Shown here in pieces: positions 48,889-62,100 of a DNA stretch of 64,000 nt. The DNA comes from Thamnaconus septentrionalis (taxonomy: Eukaryota > Chordata > Actinopteri > Tetraodontiformes > Monacanthidae): contig CM020518.1 in assembly GCA_009823395.1 (NCBI GenBank), positions 15,258,501 through 15,322,500 of the forward strand, in the 5' to 3' direction. A program made the translations under genes and the position numbers. The notes below the pieces were generated by a model that saw only the letters and a list, made by a program, of their open reading frames with translations, was not told where the DNA came from and did no database searches. The first letter of the stretch is position 1. Each line of letters starts with the position of its first letter.

Positions 48889-51800
48889 TAGTATGATTTG
48901 TCAAAGTCGGTTAAAGCAATGTATTTTTTTTTTAATGAAACACAGACCATGAAAATACATTTTTATTGTGTTGATGATGGTCAACTTAGCCAGAGATAAC
49001 TTTTTTTATATATTCAATCATCATCATCGTCACCCAGAATTGCAATAGGGTTTTGCTTGAATTTGTAAATGACGAGCAAACAAAAATACTCGCGCTGAAG
49101 CAGTCTGCAGAAGGACATTCCCTATTCCTCCGGACACTTTACGTCAACTCAAATCAAATCATATTAAATATTTATTTATTTATTTAATCATTTTAGGGAT
49201 GTAATTTAATTTGTGTGGTATATAAGACACAGTATGTAGGTTTACTCAAACTGGGCTGAAAAAAAACATGACAGGTGTGTCTTAAGACACCTGAATAGAA
49301 TATAGCACGACACCAGGAAATGCCCCATTTGTTCGTAGTGTCTTGTGACATACTACACGCTACCCGTGTGCCTGGGTTGCAATTTTAAAACACGCATCTA
49401 AATCAAAAATCAGACCATTTAATGTTTACCAAGAACAATCTCCGGGTGTTCACTGCTTAATTACTATCACATGAAGAAGTGTTGGCCAGATAATGTTTCA
49501 CTGTTCACATCTAAACGTAAAGCAGTCGTACTGAGAATCAGTTGGAACAAGCATCTCGAGAGAAAGAAAACTGTTCGACCAGCTGAATGTAAACAGATTT
49601 CAGTGTGTCATATTAAAAAGGATAAAATGTCGTGTTATTATTCTTATTTTTTTAAATCTGCCCCTTGTGCTCTATGATACTAAAGAAACCGTGTTCATTC
49701 AGACCGCCTTGAACAAGGCAATCCATATCCTCCTTAGGTTGCTTATGAACAAGCACAAGCATGTCAATCCAATATGTAACCCTATATATCTTTGCAGTTA
49801 TATAAAAACAATCACGAGTGTCTCTAAACAAAATGACCAACCAGCTACAAAGTCAGCAAGGTGACAGCTATGGTGTTTTTCACTTAAACTTTAACATTAA
49901 GCAGTGTATATGTTGTGCTTAGGCGGATGGAGATGGTGCAATGTGAGTTCTGGCCAGTGGAGGTGTTGGAGGTACATTCTTCTTTCAGCACGGCACGGAA
50001 CAGCTATCCTGGTGTAAGTGCCTCTTTTTAAGGGGGGTAACCATGTACACTGAGATAGACCATAAAAATACATCACAGCTGCTCCGTTGGCACAATTGAG
50101 AAGTAGGTTTGGCATTTAGCACTGTAATCATATGATCTTTCGTTGGCCTTACTTTTTGAGTTGATTAAACTTGGCGATTTAGCTAGCTCTTGACTCCTTT
50201 GAGCCAAATAATGCTACATTAGCCCATTGCAAGTGGGCCAAGGATCAATTCAACATTAAAGGGGAAAACAAAATGTTCGAACTCTTGGATCACTTGTCAA
50301 CTAGAACTAATGAAAATGTGAATTAAAAAAAAAAGTGCCAGGGAAAAGAAAACTTTTTATTAATGATCCAGCAAACATTCATTAAAAAGTAAAGTAAGGC
50401 AATAATAGAGGCCAAATTGAGCCACTCAGTATAATCCGACATTACACAGTGAAGTGGAAATCAAAGATATTGACAACACTGTCTGGCTCCAGATAGTCAA
50501 ATTTAAAATTGTCCAATAGTTCTACTGAATTCTTATTTCATCACCATGTCTGGTATCTCGCCTTCTCATTATGTTAGGCATTCCTAAAGGAAGAGTGTTG
50601 GCAAATGCAGGTAATGTGCTTCAGGCCAACACATCTTTCATCTTATATCATACACATGTTGTGGTGTGCATATCAATGGGAATATGTTTGAGCAAAGCTA
50701 ATCTAATCAAAAGATCAGTTATTAAAGAGACAATGTGCAGCCATATATAGGGAACCCTTCAGGATGCTTGCCATCATTTTCATTCCACCAGCATTATTAT
50801 TACTACTTTTAATTACCTTTTATTTCTGCTGTGTGAGGAGAGTGCCTGTTTGAAAAAAAATACCTCACGCCTTGTTGCTCCAATCAATTTAAAGGCAAAG
50901 ATGTCAACGTTTATTCTTCATGCACGGCCGTGAAACCCGGTGGTTATTTCTAGCTGTTAGGTTGCGTTTGTGCTTGCGTAAAGACCAACCATTGTATGTC
51001 GAGCCACTTTATGAAGCCATTTTGCATGCATGTCTACGTCTGAAAACACACAGGGGACGGCGCCTGGGGGGCCGGGTGGTGGTGGTGGTTTAGCTAGTCC
51101 CTGTCAGATTCACACTTTTGTTTCCATAAGAGTCCCTTTTATTCCCAACACTGCTTCCCATCTGGAGATACCTCTTGGAAATGCAATCTCTTCAGCCATA
51201 TCTCCCGTGTCTGTCGTATATTATAACATAGTAGCAGGGAGACAAGAACTATCAGTTGCCTGTCCAAAAAGTTCATCTCAGACTGTGCTCACTGATCTTG
51301 CTTCTACATTTCGCTCCACTGTCGTGGACATAAATCATTTGGTCCAGCGCCGCAGCGCCTGCCCAAATTCTCCCCACCTCCCCTGCTTCCGGATTCCAGG
51401 CCGTCACAACTCAGGTCTTGTAGGTCCCCCTGTGAGAGGAAACTACTTGCTCTCTGCATCACCCTTGTTCTTGTCCTTTTCAATCATGGCCTTTGCATCG
51501 CTGCTCTCTTTGTCATGCGATCATCCTTATCGTCCCTCAGATGTGCATGACGTGCAGCGGCCCTTTTTGGCGGATTGCCTCCAAAATGGCATGAGCCTCA
51601 TCTCCCTACGTCGCTTTAACCTTCCAATAAAAAGGGATCATTTCATTTCCAACTTGCTTTGATCTTTCCCTCTTCTGGCTGTATTCCTGATGTGCCTGTG
51701 CCTCTCGCGGCCCCCTTTGTATCAGAACATCACAGATCATTTGAACCCATTTTGGTGGGATCATTATCGAGAAAGATTTGTGGCCTCTCTTCTTTTTCCA

Positions 51801-54740
51801 AATCTCACCCCATCCTCCCCTCTCATCTTCTTTCCCTTTAAATGGGTCCAGCTACCCTATCATCCATCTCAGACCTCTGTCACCTCTGCTCGTGATCCGC
51901 TCGGGTGTCGATCGCCTGCGGAAACAGATGCCAAGGGAGCTAAGTGGGCTCTGTTCTTTTATAAGCCAACATAATGCGGCTCAAATCGTTGCCTTTTGAT
52001 TCACATTTTTGATCATTTGCAAGCTCTGGTTTGACAAGAAGCCTATAACGCAATCTCATCTTCCTTCACTTTGATCTTGTCCAGCTTGACATCTTTTAAA
52101 AACTTGCAAACGTGAAGATTTCCCAATTAGCAGTTTAGAAACAGCAAAACATGACATTTGGTTCCATTTCAATTTCTTTCTCTTTTTTCAAATCTGTCTT
52201 TTCCTTTCTACAGATGAAAATCTTTATTATAGTGAGTGCTCCCTGAAGGCTACTGTGTTAATCTAATCATTCTACTCATGCCTCTCCATGTTCTCTGTGT
52301 ATACACAAACATCTATTATAAATCCAAAGTTAAAGTTTATCCACTGGGGGCCGTCCTGCAACTGCACCTCTGCCCAGAAACTCTTTGCTCAATTTATGCT
52401 GTGGATTTCTTTAAAAAATTGAACAGCGCAGGTCTGTCATGAAATTTTTATTCAAACCTGTATTTTATTCAGTTTGTGGGTTGCCCAAATTGAAGTTCTT
52501 TATACTTCTGTCAGAGGCCATGCTAATACAAGTCCAGAGGTTTTTTTCTTTTTCTTTTTTTCAACAAAATATCAAGGATACAGTAAAGTCCTACCATAGC
52601 TCCTCGGCAGTCTTAGTGGCTATGAATGGTAGCTATGTCTCCCTTTCTTCAGAGTTTCTCTTGTTCTTTTTACAGCACAAGGTCACAGTGTTACATTGCT
52701 AATTGCTTAGAGCACGGAAGGGGAACCAAAAAAAAAAATCAACACAAACACACCGGGAAGGCAGCCAAGGGCAAGTAAGCTATCTGTAGTTCAGCGGGGT
52801 GGCTGAGCGTCTTCATCCCAGTGTTGACAATTAGCCATGTGGGAAACTTCAAAACGTGCATGGCGCACGTGGTATCATTTTGCAGACCTCTGCTACCGCG
52901 GCCTGTTTCACACTGTGGTCTGTATGCTTCATCCTCCCGCTCTGCCTTTTGATCCGCGGCTTAATTGGCATGTCGGATCACCAGCATCATGTTTATGTAA
53001 GCTGGGGAAAAGTTAAAGGAGCAGATTCTGCTTCTGTGTTCTTGCAGTGCAGTCGAAGGACATCGTTAACTCTCGCAGTCTTACATTTGGTGCGTCTATC
53101 GTCCTGATCCGTGTGTGATTCTCATCTCTGCTCTCAGGAAGTTTTAATCCAGCGCCGACGCAGCAATTTCAAAACGTTAATTTGCACCTTTGTGGCAGCC
53201 CCAAAAGCTGTTTGAGTGTATTTTCTCTTATAGCTATTCCTTGCTTGTTCTTGTTTCACTTGATACAAGTAAGCTGTGTTACAGACTCCCTCATGTAGTT
53301 GAGAAAGCGTGAATGTGGTGTTGTTAGGGAAGGACATCAGGGTTAAACGGCCAAAGCCACTTCTGCTCCTACTACTACTATTACCGGAATAAAATGGAAG
53401 GGAAAAGCCAATGTACATGTGTCTAATTAAATCAGTTTGTGGAATCATGAAAAAGCAGGTCCGCCTCTAAATGGGAGGCCATGTTGTGCTACCAATGTAC
53501 TGACAAGGTGTGCTTGCTCAGGATTTCCTGATGTTCACCTGCCATTATAACCGTTATGACAAAGCTATGAGATGAAGGACATCAGAAAACAGAATAACCG
53601 TGGCATTGTTTGCAATGTACCCTATTCCCATTGCATGTTAATACATTTTACATACTGGGAGTTATATGCACTCTTTTAAACACATTTGATTGCTGCACTG
53701 TCTCACTGTTTTAATGCCATAAGGACACAGGATTGTGCATTGAGTTGCTTTCTTCACATACTTAAAGTTGATGTATGAACTCAGTAATCAAGGCGCAAGC
53801 AGATCGGAGGGTGTTGTTGCCCAAGCTGAGCGATGAACTTACCTTGAAGTTCTTAATTTATTGGCAGAACCAAATGCAGGTCAGTTTGTGTGGGTTGAAG
53901 AAGGGTCAGCTCAAGTTGAGTGTGGTTGTGGTTCCTTACCTTGTAACCTTTCCAATCATCTCTTCATCGTTTTCATGCGTTTCATTGTTTACATTAGTCA
54001 CTTGTTTTAGCTGTGTGTCAGTTCGCTGGAAGGGAGGGAAGAGTGGAAATTCATGGATCTGCTTTTGATGCCTGGCAAAATACAACTGTACAATTGTTGG
54101 TAGTTATTAAACGCAGTCACCAGGCCTTCTCTAATGGACATTTTTAATCACTTCTTTGTCTCACACTCGCTGTTGAACGAGGCACTTTTGCATGACTTGT
54201 GCAGATGTAGTCATCCTTGCCAGCAAATGGTGTTTTATTAAATGAATCGACAATGAGCTGGGTATAATTAGGCTGTCATCCCTGCATAACTCCGTCCTCA
54301 GATGAAAATATTTTGCCTTTCCACAGTCAATTCTTTTAATTTCATGTCAAAAAGATCCGGTGAGGCCCCGTGTCAATAAACTCACTTAGACATAAAGTCT
54401 TTGCCTTTTGAGGAATTAGGCTCTCAATTAATTACAGCAAGGAGGAATTGGTATCTGATTCTATAGTTCATCCTAATTAACTAACCACTGTAAATGGGAG
54501 AAACTATCTCCAAAAGCACATGGTAGGGGCCTTGTCTATGGAGCTCTCTGTGGGTGGACAGGGTGTTAAGAGTCAAAAGATCTGTGCATCCGGAGGGATT
54601 TCAGCTCCCATTTTATTTCCCTTTTATCATCCGTTTCTCACATTAAAGTGAGCTTCGTTCTAATAACATGTTTTATCCTTTGTAATAGTACTTCTACAAG
54701 CGTTGGAAAGAAATGCAGAGCAAGCAAGAATGGAATATAA
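48889..54740. other. Unassigned sequence downstream of lrrtm4
   Basis: No recognisable exon. A 210-codon open frame at 51030-51662 has no known domain and is treated as chance (see findings). AT-rich sequence with TAAT-type motifs at about 54380-54500 could be conserved non-coding. The expected alternative last exon of lrrtm4 was not recognised here. Confidence 0.5.
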
Positions 54741-54781
54741 ATATATGTGTGTGTGTGTGTTTATATATTATATATATTATT

Positions 54782-54868
<87 letters not shown>

Positions 54869-54888
54869 ATGTATATGTATATATATAC

Positions 54889-54956
<68 letters not shown>

Positions 54957-54965
54957 ATATATATA
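54741..54965. repeat. Long (TG)n(TA)n microsatellite
   Basis: A short TG run is followed by about 200 bases of TA repeats with a few TGTA and CGTA interruptions. The tract is self-complementary and could extrude or be mis-sized in an assembly. Confidence 0.95.
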
Positions 54966-54980
54966 AGCCCCTATATATAA

Positions 54981-55035
54981 GCCCTCCAGGACTGTTTAGT
55001 GGGCCCCTGCATGCCCTCCAGGACTGTTTAGTGGG
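54981..55035 (+). repeat. Short direct repeat, two 23-base copies
   Basis: GCCCTCCAGGACTGTTTAGT plus GGG occurs at 54981-55003 and again at 55013-55035, immediately after the TA tract, with a 32-base period. TATATAAGCCC is also repeated just upstream. Confidence 0.9.
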
Positions 55036-58000
55036 TGTGCATGTGCTGTCGTGAGTCTAACTGCAGCACCTGATAGAATTTTATGAATGCACCTTTTGAC
55101 AATTGGCTCCAAGTAGATTTGTATGTATTTCCTCAGCCAAAACTGAAAGTTCACTCAGTCGTCCCTCGTGGCTTTTTAGGCTGTAGTAACCCTCTTAGTT
55201 ATTATGCAGTCTCATGAAGTGTGAGTGTTTCATTCAATGGCAATCATCTAGAGGACGCCACTTATGCAACAGTCTTAGCACCATGTTTTTATGTTGGTTT
55301 TTTTAAGTCCACTCCTAGCCAGAAGTGCATCCACATCAAATTATAGGGTGTGACAAATTAGTGTGACATGCGAAATGAATTTGGCATACTGGCAAGAGTT
55401 AACATGGACATCTAACATGCGTTAAACACATAATGTAATTTATATTTACATAAATGACCATCAACTGCCTTTCATCCGCTGACATTGGTGTGCTGCTATC
55501 TATGAGTGTTGCAATGTGATTGAATCATTTCAAACTACCACCTTCTTCACTCAGAATTCTCGTTCCATGCCACTAATATAAATAATTGACAAATTAAAGG
55601 AAATACATGTAAGTGAGAATAAACCTACTGGTTTAACTGCAAATAGCATTCAGTAATTTGGATTGCGCGTTGGAAAAAAACAAAAAAACAAAAAGAAATC
55701 TTATAAATGGCCGGTATCAGATGGCCTCAATTTTGAACACTTTATGTGGCTGTCGCAGATCCAAGAAGATGTACCGTCTCCATGCCGCCCGCTGCTCCTC
55801 TCATTTAAATGTGCTCGCGCTGGTACCGACGTCATTTAAGACACTCTGTCAGGCCTGTTCAGCTGGCAGGAAGAGGCACGGCGGCGTTCAAGTCGAATAG
55901 GACAGGTAGGCAAGTCAACCTGGTAGCAGAAGCGCGTCGCAACAGGACGGAAGAGGCGACAGGCGGGCAGGCGGAGCGGCTCCAGAGAGCTGGAGAAAAT
56001 CAGGCAGTCGTCCAGGCCTGACAGTTAGATTGGCAGGCGTCCGTCCGCAAAGACACACAGGCCTTTTTGTCCACGGACAGCTGTCCATCCTCTGATCAGT
56101 GATGGCTCAAAGCGCGATAATAAGTCAGAGGCAAGGCCTGGCAGACTAGCAGCTCTGCCTGTGTGGTCACATCAGAGCCGCGACGGAGCGGGAAACGGCC
56201 TGCGCGCCTGTGCGTTCCCAGGGTCCAGTGTTTGTTTTTTATCGACATTTGTGACACAGCGAGCGCAGCCCAGGTCGTTCCTCAACGTGTTATCCAAAAG
56301 CAGCACTTTCTGGTTCGATGTGGTGAATTGGCGTCGCTCTGGGCAAATCGACATGCGGCCCCAAGTTAGTGCGAGAAGAAAATAGGTCCGTTTGTTCAAA
56401 TAGTTGCACATATCGCAGGGCAAGAAGAAATTAATCTCTGGAGTTAATCAGGTGGTTAGTGGACAGACCAAAAAAATCCCATCTCATCCCATGTTTGTCG
56501 TTAGAAAACGCTGAGATGAAAGGCTGCATCTATATTGCTGTGTCTCTAACAAATGTTTTGTCTCTTCTGTTCTTCTGCACGCAACGGAATTACAAAAATG
56601 AGTTTCAAAACATGACAAAAAATTCTTCCACCCTTGTTTTCACGTTGTTCATCATGAACAATTGAATGATTTTTTTTTTTAAGTAAAACATATTAATCGC
56701 TCACATTTATTTTGGCCCCTTAGTCCTGTGCTTGTTAAAAAAAAAAAAAAAAAAACAGGGTAAAAGAAAAAAAAAAAAAAAAATCAAACACGCTGCGAAA
56801 CTCACACATTGGACATTTCCGCAAGTTGCACCAGCCCGACAAAAGTCGCAACGTGTCGGCAACAGCAGTCTGACATCAAATTTTCAGCAGTGCTCTGATG
56901 TGCTTGCCTGCCTGTTATACTATATATACAAGCGGAGGGTATGTGGGTGAGTCCGGGAGCGGTGGGTCGGGGGGGACTGGATTCGGAAAATCTAATGATA
57001 TTTCCCCACGTCTCTCCGTTCTGATCCGTCACCAGCGTGTAGGTGTCGGAGCAGGCTGGCTGCACGCGCCGCATCCTCTTATGGCGGCACACAAAGTAAC
57101 CTTCATCTCCCCGGCTCGCTTATTCTCAGAGGCTCCATCGCGTCGTCGACTGTTCCTTCCCGAGACCCTTTTTCTTTTCCATTCTTGGCTGTGTCAAGCA
57201 CATATTATTTTTAGTTAATTGCCTGTCTCTGTCATCCCTTGCGGCATCTCGCTCCATGGCCTGTGGATGCAGGTTGTGCGAGGGAACGTAAGCCTCCCGT
57301 GATTGATGACTTCCATTTTCCGGCGGCTTCACAAAAGCGCCTCGGTGTCGTCGCCTCGTCCTAGCGGCGGAGGGGCGGCAATATAAACAGATGCCGGGAG
57401 AACAAAATCCCACATTGTTTCCCCCACGAATCCCCAGCACGCGGCGTCCCGGCATGTTCTCGAAAGACGTCCTGAGATGTTTGCGCGGAAAGAGAACAAG
57501 CGACCATTATTGCTTTCCTGGCCGCGCATACGCAAGCAGCCCCCTCAGCGTGCCGCCATGTGACGAACGTCAAATATTTAGTGGCCATCTTTTAACGGTA
57601 AAATATAATAGTCTTCCGCCGTTGATTGAATTACCGGGATCATAAAAGCCCTGTATCGACGAAAGTGGCAATGGCCGGCGTTGGGGATTGATTGGGCCGT
57701 GAGGACGGCGAGGCCACTTAGGGAGCGGAACCCCTCCCCGTATTCATCGACTGCCTCCGGAGATGTTAAAAAGGATTGCAGCCAGTGATGGGCATCATAG
57801 GGAGGAGTGCGAAGCCCACCTGAGCCTCTTCATGCTCAAATATCGATACTGTGGACGCCGGACATTATGCCCTATTCCTGCCATTTAAGACTTGGCTTGT
57901 TGTAGGGGACTTGTTCTTGCATTGCATGTTTATTTCTTGTATTCCTTGCATTTTATGTTATTTGTCTTGATATTAATTTTATTTAAAATGCTTCCTGTTG

Positions 58001-58938
58001 TAAAGGTGTTAGAGTGCACTTGCTTTTCATAGTTACACAAACTAAATCTTGTTGCATTTGCTTCTGAGAATCAATGAATAAGAAAAATAATCTTTGATGG
58101 ATGCAGCTATATTTGAGGCACATTCTCTTCTCTTCACATGTTAGGCTTTTATAAAAATAAATAAATAATTGGAAACATGACATTTAGTTTTGCTTGGTAT
58201 TGGATTGACTGCATCACTCGCTCTTATGAAGCAGGACATCTGGTCAATTTCACAATTTGCTGTAAAAAATACCACGATGAAAATGCTCACATTTACTCCT
58301 AAGAAAGAGAGAGAATCCAACTCCTATAAAGCAGAACATTTAATATTTCTTCAGGCCGTCTGGTGGTGTGTTAATTAGTAAGCACAGCTCTTAGGAGCTT
58401 TTTTTTTTTTCTTACCAGTCCGTTCCTATTATGCAGCCACACTGAATCCTGAAATGGCTGCTTTCTCTTACTAATTAGTGACAACTTTTTCTGAATTTTA
58501 ATTGACTTACGCACACGGGACAGCACATAAATAAATTAGCAGCCGAAAAACGCATTTAAGTTTCACATTTAACAGCGTGCATTGCATTAATGAATTTTTC
58601 CTTCTAGTCTTTCCTCAAACTTCATGTCAAGTATTTCATTTGTTCATCTTTTTTTTTTGAAGAAATAGATTGTGGCGACTTCCTGCTGTGTCGCTGGATG
58701 GTTCCTAAATGCAAAAATCTATTGTTATGAATATGTTGCTCTTACACAGTAGAAGTGTGTTAAGGCTTGATTTTACTCCCCAAGTTTGAAGGAAGCGGCA
58801 GTTGTGATCCATCAAATCACTGTCAGAATACCGTCATGGATAGAGACACTGACAGGCAATCAGATTTACTTGAGGGATGTTTTGTGTATTATTCACTCCC
58901 TTATCTCACATCAGAGGATCATAAATTATCAAAGAACC
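55036..58938. other. Unassigned sequence with CpG-rich blocks
   Basis: No recognisable exon. Two A-runs lie at about 56735-56783. CpG-dense blocks lie at about 55780-56360 and 57060-57740. The open frames in these blocks overlap on both strands and show no family resemblance. Confidence 0.5.
57060..57740. promoter_or_regulatory. Orphan CpG-island-like segment
   Basis: High CpG with stretches such as GTCGTCGCCTCGTCCTAGCGG and AGCACGCGGCGTCCCGG, falling away on both sides. No gene start is recognised. It could be an alternative promoter, an enhancer or an unrecognised exon. Confidence 0.3.
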
Positions 58939-58947
58939 AGTTGCACG

Positions 58948-59189
58948 GAGTGCAGTGGTTCGTGCTGCTGCCTCACAGCAAGAAGGTCGTGGGTTTGATT
59001 GCAGGCCTGGGACCTTTCTGTGTGGAGTTTGCATGATCTCTCCGTGTATACGCGTGGGTTCTCTCTGGGTTCTCCGGCTTCCTCCCACAGTCCAAAGGTG
59101 AATTGGAAACTGTAAATTGTCCGTAGGTGTGCATGTGAGTGCGGTTGTTTGTCTGTATGTGGAGGAATAAGCGGGTATTGGATGTATTA
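58948..59189 (+). mobile_element. SINE-like repeat, diverged full-length-type copy
   Basis: Head GTGCAGTGGTTCG, CCTCACAGCAAGAAGGTCGTGG, a decayed B box (GGTTTGATTGC), then TGTGGAGTTTGCATGATC, AAATTGTCCGTAGG and GGAATAAGCGGG, with a very short tail. It is flanked by a 9-base target duplication AGTTGCACG at 58939-58947 and 59190-59198. The block holding GCGATGAACTGG and AGCTGGGATAGG is missing. Confidence 0.85.
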
Positions 59190-59198
59190 AGTTGCACG

Positions 59199-62100
59199 TG
59201 ACTTGTCAGTGCAAGGCAGAGCTGTTTTCTTGACTGTATTGTTAACCAGCACGTGTGCACTCATTGCTGTCAGTATTGCCAAAATATTGCAGTTATCAGT
59301 CCTGATGCGGTTGGTGGCTCCACGTTCTGAGCGCACGTCTGACACAGCGTCCTGGAGAGGAGCTCTGCGATATGTTCATTAGGCTGTTAATAGTAATGAC
59401 TTGAGACGTTTTAAGTCTGTTTCCTGGTTGTATCGAGAACCTAGAAATTTTCATCATTGTTCCTTGACAAGGGACTCAGGTGACGCATGTCTATCCAAAC
59501 AAGACATTATGAAGGAGATATTTAAGTTAAAAGTGCTTATTTGTTTATTTCAAATCAGAATTAAACACTATTTTGTCACTAAATGTGCATTCTGCAGGGA
59601 ATCATGATTCAAACACGGTGATTTTTTATTTCTTTATGATGACACTGATATGTTTCCAGACCTTGATGGAGCCAATTAGAAGTCTGTCTTGTCCAGTTTG
59701 TGTGGGTCTTTTGAACATTTAGTCAAAGCTATTAAACTTGAGTTATCATGACAAAGATACATCAAATGAATATGACGGGTCACACCATATTTTTTCTTTA
59801 TTCGAAGGGAATCGGTGTAGTCATGTTTTGACAAGGTTTCATATGCATTTTTTTATATATTTCTTTTTATACCTTTTTTAAAACCTTCTGCTTCAATATT
59901 TTTTTTTTCAGAAATTAAACATTTTCTTCTGCCCTCCCCACCCGTTTGCACTCATCCGAGATGGAGGAGCCATAATTGCACTCAATTTAGCAAGTTCTCA
60001 CTCAACCTTTTTCTCCTTCATCTTAATGTGTGAAGTGGATTCAGAGGATGAGACCACCCTGAGACTTTGAGTCATCTTCAAATTCGCAGTGCTACATTGC
60101 AGCCACCCCTCATCCCATCTAGTATGCAGCCTTTGAGATGGGATCCCCGCTGATTACAACCATTTATAAGCAGTCATGCCTGTGAATGTGCGGGGTCGTA
60201 TCCCTTGGCATGCAAATGTCCATCAGGGAATGTGATTCACGGGGTCGCTCTGGCCAAATGCGAGATTTTCTTTGCGGTTTGGACTCTTTTCCAATGTGCA
60301 TAACAATCATAGCAAAAAAAATAAATAAAATAAAATAAAAATCCCCCACTATCCTTCAAGCCCTGTTCTGTTGCACTGGATTGCTCATTTGTGCTGCTCT
60401 CACGCATGTCCTCATTCACAATACTGCCTCTGTGCAATGACTTCACTAAAACCCAACTATAATTAAAGTCCTGCATTCCTGTTTTCTACCAAAGAGGTGA
60501 CCTGCAAAGAAATTAAATGTCTGGGTCCTCTAACCGCCCCTCCCACCCAGTTTTTAATCACGGTCGGTGATATTTTTTCCTCGATTCTCCCATAATAAGG
60601 GGGCTGGAGCAGGACAATAATCAACATCACACTAACCAGATTTGGGTTAACAAATTGATGTTGCGACCTGTGACCGCTGTATCTGATGATGGTCCAATAA
60701 TCAGCCTTGGTGTGCATTAGTGCTCAGATGATATTAAAACAGGGGGTTAAGAATCTTGCAGTCCTTCCCTTGTGAATTAAATTGACTGAAAAAAAAAAAA
60801 AGATAGAAAATACATACCGAGAAATGCATGGAGAGGGTAAATTAAGCGTCATCCCAGGAATGCAATGGACCTGACTCGGTGCCTCACTTTGGCGGACGTT
60901 CTGCTCCACTCCCAAAACCGATCAAGTCAGCAGCAAAATGAATTGTGGCAGGATAAAAGAGAGGTAGAGGGAAGAACAGCCAAGAGACAGAAGAAGGAAG
61001 AGGAAGATGGGGCTTGGTGGGGAGTGGGGTAGGGTGCCCAAGGTGGAGTTGAAGTGATGCAGGACTTGAGGACAGAAAGAAAACGACAGAATGAAGAGGA
61101 GAGGCTCTCGGCTCCCTCTGACCTGAGAGGCACAGCTCGTTTGATTTAGTGACAATCAGAGTTTTTAATGTCTGTGCGGTGCATCATAATTTATTAGGAT
61201 TATCACAAACTTGTGCCAGAGAAGGAGCGCAGGCACTTGTTCCTCCCTCTCAGTATGAATTATACTCCGCAACTGTCACTCAGGACAAAAATGTCCACAC
61301 TTTTTTTTTTTTTTTTGCCCTTTTCCCCTCTAGCTTGTTTTTTTTTTTTTTTGCCTTTCCTTCCAACTCATCTTTGACAGGGCGAACAATAAATATTCAT
61401 CCCACCATATTACAGCCAAGATTGGGCCAAGGATATGAGGTGAAGGGGAGCTAAAGGCAGATTTAAATTACATTCCGGGGCAGTGGGGGGTTCCCTTCTC
61501 TCCCCAGAAGCGAAGGGCTTGTTTGCTTTGGATTCATTAGTTGAACCAAAAACACGCTCAAAAACTGAAAAGGCAAGTCGTGCGCTCCCCTTTCTGTAAC
61601 TTCTTACGGAAGTAATAAAAAGCACATGAGCTCGAGAGAAATTTGAATTTCCCCGAGCAGAAACCAATTTGCATCTTTTGGCCTTTGTTGGGGCTGTTGA
61701 TGTGCGTAAAACATTTTTTTTGCATCTTAAATTCTAAAAATAATATTCCTAAGTTAAGTCGTTGTTGGTGCATTTAGTGGTTAATTCATTTTTATTTTTT
61801 ATTTTGTCTGTGTTTGTTTTGTTTTGTTTTGTTTTTTACAGTTTCAACCAACCAGCCGTCTTTACCAAGGCCCACGCTCCTTAACACCAGCACCTTGCAG
61901 CCCCTTTCAATTTTATTTCTTCAATACAGGGGCTCCTGTCTGCTTTTTGTCAGGATAAAATATTAAGATCAAATGCAAACACTGATATCTGACGGCCAAG
62001 CCCTTTCACCCTGTTTTGATCTCACACAGGCGGTAGGAGTCACTGAACCTCCCTCTTGAAAATGTTCCCTCGGCTTTATTACATTGTCCTGGGAGACCAA

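Noticed and set aside
54703..55054. Tyr/Ile-rich frames of 77-113 codons
   Set aside because: They are translations of the TA microsatellite.
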